DNA of 15,608 nt from Chersky-822 sp035509195 (GTDB lineage: Bacteria; Actinomycetota; Actinomycetes; Streptosporangiales; Streptosporangiaceae): positions 1 to 15,608 of the forward strand of contig DATJLT010000106.1 of assembly GCA_035509195.1 (NCBI GenBank), given 5' to 3'. Numbering within the stretch: position 1 is the stretch's first letter; each line of letters begins with the position of its first letter. Both the position numbers and the translations under genes were made by a program. Shown piece by piece: positions 1 to 6,980 of this stretch. Under the pieces are notes generated by a model, which searched no databases, was not told the DNA's origin, and saw only the letters and a program-made list of their open reading frames with translations.

Positions 1-169
1 CGCGACGCCGTTCTTTTACGCGAACGGAATTCACGGGCAGCATGTCTTCGTGGACGGGCGGTCGCGAACGGTCATCGTGAAGCTGTCGAGCTGGCCCGTC
101 GCGATGAGCGTGCGGCTGTTCAATCAGACGCTCGCCGCCGCCCGTGCGATCGCTGATGCGCTCAGGTGA
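1..169 (+). CDS. Serine hydrolase, beta-lactamase-like fold, C-terminal fragment
   Basis: Reading from base 2, the last 55 codons of a gene enter from the left edge and end at TGA 167-169. The visible residues include GIHGQHVFVD and then SRTVIVKLSS. This matches the end of class C beta-lactamase-like serine hydrolases (the 6-aminohexanoate-dimer hydrolase/esterase group), where a glycine-rich GxHGQ strand is followed by a 'vvklss' strand and a final helix. The catalytic SxxK and Tyr motifs lie outside the window, so activity and substrate cannot be judged. The gene ends convergently with the flavin oxidoreductase on the other strand, overlapping it by 8 bp, which leaves no room for separate terminators. 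The fold is fairly secure; the exact enzyme is not. Confidence 0.7.
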   Translation, partial: ATPFFYANGIHGQHVFVDGRSRTVIVKLSSWPVAMSVRLFNQTLAAARAIADALR

Positions 170-1352
170 CCGCAGGCGGATCGGGGTGATCGAGCACGCA
201 CCGCGTGCCTGAATAGATGCTGATCATGCACTTGTTGCAGTGAACGCAGGTACCCGCCTCCGCGGTGCCATCCCTGAACCTGCTCACCAGGTCGGGTTCG
301 CGTAGCAGTGCCCGGCCCATCGCGACGAAGTCGAAGCCCTCGGCCATCGCCTGCTTGATCGTCGCGGCGGTGTTGACGCCTCCGAGCAGGACGAGCGGGA
401 GCGCGAGCGCGGACCTGAACTGCCTGGCCATCGGCAGGAAGTAGGCCTCTTCGAACGGGTACTCCCGAAGCAGCGCCCGGCCGAGCAGCCTGAAGCCGAG
501 CCGCTGCGGTCCGCGCAGTACCGCGGCCATTTCCCGGCGCGGTGCGCCGCCGCGGAACATGAACATCTGGTTGGCCTGCGAACCGCCGCCGGTCAGCTCG
601 ATCGCGTCGAGACCCCCGTCGGCCTGGAGCAACTGCGCGATCTTGAGGCTGTCCTCCTGGTCAAGTCCGCCCGGTACGCCGTCGGTCATGTTGAGCTTGG
701 CGATGATCGCGGTCTTGCCGCCTGCAGCGTCGCGGACGGCCCTGAGGACGTTCCTGGCCAGTCGGGCCCGGTTCTCGACCGTGCCGCCGTATTCGTCGGT
801 GCGCTTGTTCCATTTGGGGCTGAGGAACGCCGAGACCAGGTAATGGTGCCCGAAGTGCAGTTCGATGCAGTCGAACCCGGCGCCTGCGAGCATTCGCGCG
901 CCGACCGCGAATTGCTCGGCGACCTCGTCGAGTTCGCCGGCCGTGATGGGCTGGACGCGGACGCCGGCGATCGTCCTTGCCTTCGATGGGCCGAGTACTC
1001 GCTTGCCCCTGACAAGTCCGACCGCTCCTGCGTGGCCGAGCTGAGCGGAGATCCGCGCGCCTTCCGCGTGCACGACCTCGGCGATCTTGGCCAGGCCCTC
1101 GGCAGCCTCGTCGCGAATGTAGATCTCGGCGGGAGCGCCCATGCCGTCTCTAGACACGGCGATGTAGGACACCGTGGTCATCGCGGTCCCGCCGGCGGCC
1201 ATCGTGCGGTGGAACTCGATGAGGCTGTTCGAGACCAGGTTGCCAGGGCTCATGCCCTCGAACGTGGCTGCCTTTAGTATCCGGTTGCGCAGCCTGACCG
1301 GGCCGAGCACGGCCGGAGCGAACGGATCAGGCGGCCCTGCGGCCTGGGTCAT
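162..1352 (-). CDS. NADH:flavin oxidoreductase, Old Yellow Enzyme family, single domain
   Basis: This 396-residue protein is a TIM-barrel flavoenzyme of the OYE/2,4-dienoyl-CoA reductase type, expected to use FMN to reduce activated alkenes with NAD(P)H in the cytosol. Family landmarks in order are QLGHAG (104-109), the substrate-binding His pair in ELHFGHHYL (H166 and H169), SPKWNKRTDEYGG (178-190), and the C-terminal FMN-phosphate strands LLGGV (322-326) and AMGRALL (344-350). The C-terminus has four cysteines (369, 372, 375, 385) in the place where iron-sulfur OYE relatives bind a [4Fe-4S] cluster. The flavodoxin-like and NAD(P)-binding domains of dienoyl-CoA reductase are absent. ATG 1352 is used because it lies 12 bp after the stop of the upstream ATPase gene, suggesting one transcript; its own SD is weak. 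The substrate is unknown. Confidence 0.9.
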   Translation of the reverse strand: MTQAAGPPDPFAPAVLGPVRLRNRILKAATFEGMSPGNLVSNSLIEFHRTMAAGGTAMTTVSYIAVSRDGMGAPAEIYIRDEAAEGLAKIAEVVHAEGARISAQLGHAGAVGLVRGKRVLGPSKARTIAGVRVQPITAGELDEVAEQFAVGARMLAGAGFDCIELHFGHHYLVSAFLSPKWNKRTDEYGGTVENRARLARNVLRAVRDAAGGKTAIIAKLNMTDGVPGGLDQEDSLKIAQLLQADGGLDAIELTGGGSQANQMFMFRGGAPRREMAAVLRGPQRLGFRLLGRALLREYPFEEAYFLPMARQFRSALALPLVLLGGVNTAATIKQAMAEGFDFVAMGRALLREPDLVSRFRDGTAEAGTCVHCNKCMISIYSGTRCVLDHPDPPAVT

Positions 1353-1364
1353 TCCGTCAGTTTG

Positions 1365-2867
1365 TCACGAGTGTCCAGGCACCGGCTCGTCGCCGTACAG
1401 AGCCTTGAGGTTAACCAGCACGATGTCGTCTCGCTCCGATGCGGTGCGCTCAAGATCGGCTCTGAAGCCGTGCAGCGAGAACAGCGCTAGCCTGGCATCA
1501 TCGGACGGATGTCCGCCCGCTGTCAGCAGAGATCTGATGTGCTCAAGCCTTGCCAGATCGCCGACGCCTCTGGGCTGAATCGTTGCCTTCGCCTCGCCGA
1601 GAAGGGCGATTTTGGCGTGCGGCGTCTGCGGTCGCTCGCCTGGTGCCAGAGCCATCACGTCAACCTGGTGCTTCGTGCGGGCAGCGTGATCATCAACCTC
1701 GGCCTGGCCGACGGTTCCCAGTCGTGCGCCGATTTCGTCGAAGGCGAATGTCCTTGTCCACTCGGTTGCGACTTCCTCGAAGTGGGGACCCAGAATCTTG
1801 CTGTGAAAGGTCGGCTGCGAAGTGTCCCATGCGATCCTCGCGCGGCCGCGTTCTACCAGATCGGCCTGCGGTGAAGTGATCAGCTGGTTGAAGCGGATGA
1901 TCGAGTCAGCCACCCGCACGGACGGCTTGCGAGTCCTGAGAAGGTCCTCATCTCGCCGCAGGTATCCGCTGGACTCCAAGGTCTCAAGCGGTGCCATCAT
2001 GGCCGAACGCTGGCGCTGCAGCAAAGCCCCGACCTGCGACGGCGTCGAGGCGCCACGGGCGACTGCTGAGAGCACGTCGTAGTACAGGGCCTTGTGGAGG
2101 ATTCGGGGATCCTCGCGCAGCAGGTATTCAGCCTCTGATCGTGAGTACAGGGCCAGTCCTGGATTGAGCAGGGTACCGGTCACCCAGTCGTCGAATTCGG
2201 CTTTTGTCTGGGGAGCCGGCCCGGGCGACAGGGCACGGTAACCGGGTGCGCCTCCGATGCAAGCATCGAGCAGGAGAGCCGTGTGGGCATCGGTGATCTG
2301 CCAGAAGTTCCTGCTGGTGCGGTAATCAAAGGCGGGCAGCCGCAGATCGACGACAGCCCGGCCGCGCAACGGCTTAGTACCTGACAGCAGGTCAGTCATG
2401 ACACTCAGCGCCGACCCGCACAGGATGATCCGCCCGCCCGGCCCTCCGCCCAGTCGTGAACGGTCATAGATGAGTTGCAGGAGACCGGTGATCTGCGGTG
2501 AATGCTCAAGCAGATAAGGCAGTTCATCGATGACGAGAAGCGGTGCGCCGGGCGCCTGGTTGACGACATCCAGCGCCGTGGTCAGCGCCTGCTCCCAATC
2601 CGAGAGCCGCAAGGAGTCAACAGGGACCCTGGCGTACGCGGCGATGGTGGCCACGAACCGGAGCAAGGCGAGCACCGGCCCTTCTTCCTGAACGGCGGTC
2701 AGGTACATGCCGCCAACGTTCTCGACCAGCGCATCAAGGAGAAACGACTTTCCGTTCCTCCGGCGTCCTGACACGATCGCGATCTGCAGATCGGTCCCCT
2801 GGCCGGTCGCGAAGTCGTGAAGCAGCGCCCATTCGGCCTCACGGTCGACTAGTCGTTCGGGTTTCAC
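1365..2867 (-). CDS. AAA+ ATPase with C-terminal PD-(D/E)XK-like (DUF234-type) domain
   Basis: The 500-residue product resembles the AAA+ family of which many members end in DUF234. Residues 34-41 (GRRRNGKS) form Walker A, with Asn where Val is usual. LLVIDE (110-115) is Walker B, and ILCGSA (148-153) is a sensor-like strand. A winged-helix-like part follows at about 255-315. Near the C-terminus D403 (HQVDVMALA) and E425/K427 (LLGEAKAT) form the D...ExK pattern of a PD-(D/E)XK nuclease fold. The start is GTG at 2865-2867, with GGGGGAG just upstream; no in-frame Met occurs until residue 54. By eye its codon use is less GC-biased than its neighbours, a hint of transfer. The cellular role is not known for this family; nuclease activity is inference. 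The OYE gene follows 12 bp downstream. Confidence 0.8.
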   Translation of the reverse strand: MKPERLVDREAEWALLHDFATGQGTDLQIAIVSGRRRNGKSFLLDALVENVGGMYLTAVQEEGPVLALLRFVATIAAYARVPVDSLRLSDWEQALTTALDVVNQAPGAPLLVIDELPYLLEHSPQITGLLQLIYDRSRLGGGPGGRIILCGSALSVMTDLLSGTKPLRGRAVVDLRLPAFDYRTSRNFWQITDAHTALLLDACIGGAPGYRALSPGPAPQTKAEFDDWVTGTLLNPGLALYSRSEAEYLLREDPRILHKALYYDVLSAVARGASTPSQVGALLQRQRSAMMAPLETLESSGYLRRDEDLLRTRKPSVRVADSIIRFNQLITSPQADLVERGRARIAWDTSQPTFHSKILGPHFEEVATEWTRTFAFDEIGARLGTVGQAEVDDHAARTKHQVDVMALAPGERPQTPHAKIALLGEAKATIQPRGVGDLARLEHIRSLLTAGGHPSDDARLALFSLHGFRADLERTASERDDIVLVNLKALYGDEPVPGHS

Positions 2868-2903
2868 CTGCTCCCCCCGCCTTAGGGTTGTTGTTCAGGT
2901 AAA

Positions 2904-2937
2904 ACTATACAGATTCCGTGTAGGTGGATCTATACGG
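2904..2937 (-). promoter_or_regulatory. Putative promoter and operator of the ATPase-flavoenzyme unit
   Basis: On the minus strand TATAGT (2909 down to 2904) resembles a -10 box and sits about 36 bp before the GTG start. The matching -35 position is poor. Three related 8-mers surround it: CCGTATAG (2937-2930), its near-inverse CTACACGG (2923-2916), and CTGTATAG (2912-2905). The first two form an 8-6-8 inverted repeat with one mismatch; the first and third are direct repeats 25 bp apart. This AT-richer stretch stands out from the surrounding DNA. Operator function is inferred. Confidence 0.4.
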
Positions 2938-2957
2938 AGGCGGTTAGTTGGGTTCGG

Positions 2958-4220
2958 CTACGAGGACGGGACCAGCGTCCAGTTAGTGCCCTCTGGAGAG
3001 TCCTTCAGCTCGATGCCGGCGGCGGCGAGAGCGGACCTGATCTCGTCGGCGGCGGTGTAGGAGCCGTTCTTGCGCAGCAGTGCGCGCAGCCTGATCAGCG
3101 GCTCGATGGCCGGGACGAGCCGCTCGGCCGGGTCGGCAAGGCCGCGGTCCGCGCTCTTGCCCAGCCTGGCCACCAGGCCGCGCAGCACGGCCCTGGCACG
3201 GTCGGAGTTCTCGTTCTCGTCGGTGTCCGACGCCCACGCTTCGATCGCGGATTCCAGGTCAAGGATCGCCGCCACCATCGCCGGGCTGCTGCGGTCCCGT
3301 ACGGCGGCCTCGAACTCGGCCTCCGCTTGCCTGGTTAGCGCAGGGAGTTCGCTGGCTCCCCTGGCAGGCGCCGCAGGCGGCGCCGGCACTGCCTCGCGCA
3401 CGTCGCCTTGCGGAAAGAAGGGACCGTTCGCCACCAGGTCGCGCAGGCCGGCCAGCGTGATCGCGGAGTCCGGCCGCAGGATCGTGCTGACTCCGGCCTT
3501 GCGAACGGTCGCCGTTCCCTTGCCGAGCACCTCGGCTAGCTCCGTCTCCAGGTCGAGCACGAGCGCGGTGTGCTCGTCGACGCCAAGCACCGCCGCATCG
3601 GCGGGCAGTTCGCGCTCGAGCAGTTCGAGGCGGCGTTCGCCGAGGTAGCAGAACCTGGTGTCGTGGGTGCCGCCTTCCGCGTTGTCGTAGTGAGGTATGA
3701 CCGCGACCTTCAGGCCGAGCACGCCGAGCAGGTCGAGGCCCTCAAGCCAGTACGGGTCCTCGCCGGCCTTGTAGATCTCGTACACGGGCACGGCGAGGAT
3801 GCCCATCGCGGCGGCCGCGGCCGAGGCGATGATCGTCACGCCGGTACCGGCGGCGATCCTGGCGCGGAAGGCGTCGGGCACCTGCGTGTCGCGCCACTGG
3901 CGAAGCGCGTAGGAGGGGCTGCCAGGGCCGGCGAAAACCCAGTCTGAACCGAGAATCGCGGCCGCGTCGGAGGTGGCCCGGCCGCCGGCTCGGGCGATGA
4001 CGCCGACCTCGAGACCAACGCTGCGGGCGAAGTAGGCCTGGGAACGGGCGGAGATGTCGGCCGCGTTCTCCTGGAAGGCGTAAGGGGTGTCGAGAAGGAT
4101 GGCCGTGTGCGGCCCCTGGCCGAGCCGCTCAGCGAGTGCCTTGTGAATAGTGACCATCGTGGGGCTGGTCTCGCCTGAACCCATGATGGCGAGCACGCGG
4201 GCCTGCGTCCGATTGCCCAT
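2958..4220 (-). CDS. Peptidase S51/GATase-like domain fused to CysRS-type DALR_2 domain
   Basis: The 420-residue protein has two parts. Residues 1-260 look like a class I glutamine-amidotransferase-fold protein near peptidase S51 (cyanophycinase/peptidase E): AIMGSGETSP at the N-terminus, FAGPGSPS (96-103), a Ser in IIASAAAAAMG (130-140), PHYDN (176-180) and GVDEHTALVLD (213-223). After a Pro/Ala linker (274-292), residues 296-418 match the C-terminal anticodon-binding region of cysteinyl-tRNA synthetase, ending in LIRLRALLRKNGSYTAADEI and then GIELKDSPEGTNW. No HIGH or KMSKS catalytic motifs exist, so it is not a synthetase. ATG 4218-4220 has AGGAGG 8 nt upstream. The gene diverges from the HTH_42 gene. 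The domain calls are fairly firm; the function is unknown. A tRNA- or cysteine-linked hydrolase is only a guess. Confidence 0.85.
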   Translation of the reverse strand: MGNRTQARVLAIMGSGETSPTMVTIHKALAERLGQGPHTAILLDTPYAFQENAADISARSQAYFARSVGLEVGVIARAGGRATSDAAAILGSDWVFAGPGSPSYALRQWRDTQVPDAFRARIAAGTGVTIIASAAAAAMGILAVPVYEIYKAGEDPYWLEGLDLLGVLGLKVAVIPHYDNAEGGTHDTRFCYLGERRLELLERELPADAAVLGVDEHTALVLDLETELAEVLGKGTATVRKAGVSTILRPDSAITLAGLRDLVANGPFFPQGDVREAVPAPPAAPARGASELPALTRQAEAEFEAAVRDRSSPAMVAAILDLESAIEAWASDTDENENSDRARAVLRGLVARLGKSADRGLADPAERLVPAIEPLIRLRALLRKNGSYTAADEIRSALAAAGIELKDSPEGTNWTLVPSS

Positions 4221-4228
4221 CCCGCCAG

Positions 4229-4234
4229 CCTCCT
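4229..4234 (-). promoter_or_regulatory. Consensus SD fixing the start of the S51-CysRS-domain gene
   Basis: On the minus strand AGGAGG lies 8 nt before ATG 4220. It supports this start and excludes longer forms that would run into the divergent gene. Confidence 0.8.
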
Positions 4235-4241
4235 GTCTTGC

Positions 4242-4256
4242 TGATCTGGTAGATCA
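4242..4256. promoter_or_regulatory. Perfect 15-bp palindrome in divergent spacer (operator candidate)
   Basis: TGATCT-GGT-AGATCA is a perfect 6-3-6 inverted repeat. It lies midway in the 43-bp gap between two divergent starts (4220 minus, 4264 plus), where one bound protein could control both genes. Such symmetry is typical of dimeric regulator sites; the regulator is not identified. Confidence 0.45.
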
Positions 4257-4263
4257 TGGCGCT

Positions 4264-5451
4264 ATGGTACGGATCATCGACGTGACAGAACGACGGCGGC
4301 GGCTGGCGGTGCGGCACGGGCTCGCCAGGACGGCAGCGAGCGGCGAGCCGGCCGACGTCGCCGGCCGCGTAGTGGCGTTGCACGCCACCGACCCGGCGAC
4401 GGTGTTCCTTTCCCTGCGGGCAAGGACAGCGGGGCTGGCAAGTCCCGCCGCCATCGAGGACGCGCTGTACGAGCGGCGGGACCTGGTGCGGATGCTCGCG
4501 ATGCGGCGCACGGTGTTCGCCGTGCCAGCCTGGCACATGCCGGTGATCCAGGCATCGACCGCGGAACGGGTCGCCAGGGACCAGCGCGCAAGGCTCGTTA
4601 TGCATTTGCGCCAGTACGGCGGCATCGACGATCCCGAGCCGTTCCTCGCGGAAGTCGAGAAGTCGGTGCTGGCGATCTTCGCCGGGCGGCGCGAGCCGAT
4701 GTCCGCCGCTGAGCTGTCAGCCGCGGAGCCGCGGCTGAAGACGACGCTGCGCATGGCCGAAGGCAAGGCTTACGAGGCGACGGTCAGCATCACCAGCCGG
4801 GTGCTGCTGGTGCTTGCCGCTCATGGTCACATCGTCAGAGGCCGGCCGCTCGGGAGCTGGCTGTCCCAGCAGTACCGCTGGTCACTTACGGAAGACTGGC
4901 TGCCGTCCCTGGCACCTTACGAGGGGACAGAGCGGGAGGCTAAGGCCGAGCTGGCGGGACTATGGCTGCGGACGTTCGGTCCGGCGCCTGCCTCAGACTT
5001 GACGTGGTGGACGAGCTGGACGAAGACCGAGGTGAAACGGGCGCTCGCTGACGCGGGGGCGGTTGAGGTGACGCTGGATGAAGGGTCAGGCATGGTGCTC
5101 GCCGACGATGCCGGCCCGACAGCTGATCCCGGGCCGTGGATCGCGTTCTTGCCTGCGCTTGATCCCACGGTGATGGGGTGGGCCGGGCGTGACTGGTTTC
5201 TCGGCGGGCACGGGAAGGCGCTGTTCGACACCAACGGGAATGCCGGACCGACGATCTGGATCGACGGCCGGGTCGTCGGCGGCTGGGCGCAGCGCAAGAG
5301 CGGCGAAATCGCGGTAAAGCTGCTCGAGGACGCAGGAAGTGAAGGCGTGGCGCGCGTCGAAGCTGAGGCTGAGGCGGTTGGACGGTGGCTCGGAGACGTC
5401 AGGTTCACGCCTCGTTTCCGCACACCGGTCGAACGTGAGCTGTCGGCCTGA
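4264..5451 (+). CDS. Winged-helix DNA-binding protein, HTH_42 (AlkZ/YcaQ superfamily)
   Basis: The 395-residue product matches the HTH_42 (DUF1006-like) family, which includes the DNA glycosylases AlkZ and YcaQ. Landmarks are LHATDPATVFLSLRAR (39-54), ALYERRDLVRMLAMRRTVFA (67-86), winged-helix segments around 140-200 and 225-270, and the C-terminal beta-barrel with FLPALDPTVMGW (295-306), RDWFL (309-313) and IDGRVVGGWAQRKSGEI (333-349). In AlkZ the catalytic motif in the first segment is QxQ, and in YcaQ QxD; here it is H40-A-T42, so glycosylase activity is doubtful. I chose ATG 4264 over the in-frame start at 4150, because the upstream part overlaps the divergent gene's N-terminus and does not look like this family. 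No strong SD is visible, so the mRNA may be weakly translated or leaderless. Confidence 0.85.
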   Translation: MVRIIDVTERRRRLAVRHGLARTAASGEPADVAGRVVALHATDPATVFLSLRARTAGLASPAAIEDALYERRDLVRMLAMRRTVFAVPAWHMPVIQASTAERVARDQRARLVMHLRQYGGIDDPEPFLAEVEKSVLAIFAGRREPMSAAELSAAEPRLKTTLRMAEGKAYEATVSITSRVLLVLAAHGHIVRGRPLGSWLSQQYRWSLTEDWLPSLAPYEGTEREAKAELAGLWLRTFGPAPASDLTWWTSWTKTEVKRALADAGAVEVTLDEGSGMVLADDAGPTADPGPWIAFLPALDPTVMGWAGRDWFLGGHGKALFDTNGNAGPTIWIDGRVVGGWAQRKSGEIAVKLLEDAGSEGVARVEAEAEAVGRWLGDVRFTPRFRTPVERELSA

Positions 5452-5458
5452 CCCGCGA

Positions 5459-5686
5459 TTACCCGGCGCTTAGCTTTCTCTTGAGCTCATCGCGGCGGGC
5501 TTCGAGGTCTTCGGCCTGGCCGTCTAGCTCATCGGCCTGCTGGATCAGGGCGCCCCTGTCCTCTGGGTCGTCTTCGTCGCCCACGCCCGCCCGGACGCTG
5601 GCGGCGGTCTTGCGCAGGGATTCCAGGTCACGTTCGACCTCGCCGAGCTGTGCCCGCAGTTCACCAGCGGACTGATCCTGAGTCAT
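5459..5686 (-). CDS. Small charged coiled-coil protein (75 aa), last gene of the Mo-hydroxylase operon
   Basis: The gene runs from ATG 5684-5686 to TAA 5459-5461. GGGAGGG lies 8 nt upstream of the ATG. It starts only 17 bp after the stop of the FAD subunit gene, so it is very likely co-transcribed. The protein is almost all helix-forming and charged: LRAQLGEVERDLESLRKTAA (residues 9-28), an acidic break GDEDDPEDRG (36-45), and a second helix ending LEARRDELKRKLSAG (61-75). It has no signal peptide, membrane segment or Cys. I do not recognise a named family with certainty; small helical proteins of this look are common in actinomycetes. A longer ORF in this frame starting near 5980 is only a shadow of the FAD subunit gene. 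The role is unknown. Confidence 0.75.
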   Translation of the reverse strand: MTQDQSAGELRAQLGEVERDLESLRKTAASVRAGVGDEDDPEDRGALIQQADELDGQAEDLEARRDELKRKLSAG

Positions 5687-5703
5687 GCGAGTGTCCCTCC
5701 CAT

Positions 5704-6516
5704 TCAAGAACGCTGGCCGGCCAGCGCACGCGCGGTGAGCACCCGCGCCAGGTGCCTGCGGTACTCGGGATCGGCGTGAATGTCGGTCGCCGGGCTCGTG
5801 CCTTCCGCGGCGAGCGCGGCGGCCTGCTCGGGACTGTTGCCCGCGGCCAGTGACTGCTCGGCGGCGGTTGCCCTGAGCGGGGTAGGTCCCATGTTGGCCA
5901 GGGCGATCCGGCCGGCCGTCGCTGCCACGCCCACGATAGCCCAGTCGTTCGCGCGCCTGACGAATTTCTGGTAGCCCCACGGCTCGGAAGGACGGCGCGG
6001 TACCCGGATCGCGGTGAGCAGTTCGCCATCCGCGATCGCGGTCTCGAAGTACCCGGTAAAGAACTCGTCCGCCGAAATCGTACGGGTGCCGGCCTGGCCG
6101 GTCAGCTCGAGCCTGGCGCCAAGCGCGGTGATCGCCATCGGCAGGTCGGCGGCCGGGTCAGCATGGGCGATCGAGCCGCCGATCGTGCCTCGGTGCCTGA
6201 TCTGCGGGTCGCCGACGAGCGAGGCAGCGTGCGCGAGCAGCGGCGCTTCGGCCCTGATCAGCTCGGAAGACGCGACATCAGCGTGCCTGGTCGTCGCGCC
6301 GACGACCAGTTCGTCTCCGTCAGCGGCGATGCCGCGGAGACCGGCGACCCGCGTGATGTCGATCAGCACTTCAGGTGCCGCGAGCCGCAGCTTCATCATC
6401 GGCAGCAGGGAGTGACCGCCGGCGAGAACCTTGGCGTCATCGCCGTGCTCGGCGAGCAGGTCAAGCGCCTGCGCGACCGACGACGCGGCCACGTAATCAA
6501 ACTGAGCCGGGATCAT
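5704..6516 (-). CDS. FAD-binding medium subunit of a CODH/xanthine-oxidase-type Mo hydroxylase (CoxM-like)
   Basis: This 270-residue protein is the flavoprotein subunit that would take electrons from the iron-sulfur subunit and pass them to an acceptor. The two FAD-pyrophosphate motifs are present: AGGHSLLPMMK (32-42) and TIGGSIAHADPAADLP (111-126). The C-terminal CO_deh_flav_C region includes GYQKFVRRANDWAIVGVA (181-198). The length is normal for the family (about 270-290). ATG 6514-6516 is chosen because GGAGGAG lies 8 nt upstream and the product then begins MIPAQFDYVAASS, as expected; the ORF extends further upstream only as out-of-frame sequence within the small-subunit gene. The start is 5 bp after the small-subunit stop, and the SD is made of that gene's last two Glu codons. 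Confidence 0.93.
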   Translation of the reverse strand: MIPAQFDYVAASSVAQALDLLAEHGDDAKVLAGGHSLLPMMKLRLAAPEVLIDITRVAGLRGIAADGDELVVGATTRHADVASSELIRAEAPLLAHAASLVGDPQIRHRGTIGGSIAHADPAADLPMAITALGARLELTGQAGTRTISADEFFTGYFETAIADGELLTAIRVPRRPSEPWGYQKFVRRANDWAIVGVAATAGRIALANMGPTPLRATAAEQSLAAGNSPEQAAALAAEGTSPATDIHADPEYRRHLARVLTARALAGQRS

Positions 6517-6521
6517 TCGCC

Positions 6522-6980
<459 letters not shown>

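Noticed and set aside
2958..4220. Functional cysteinyl-tRNA synthetase or MshC ligase
   Set aside because: No HIGH or KMSKS motif and no Rossmann aminoacylation domain; only the C-terminal CysRS-like part is present.
4150..4263. Longer N-terminus for the HTH_42 protein
   Set aside because: It would overlap the divergent gene's first codons and its SD, and the added residues do not resemble the family.
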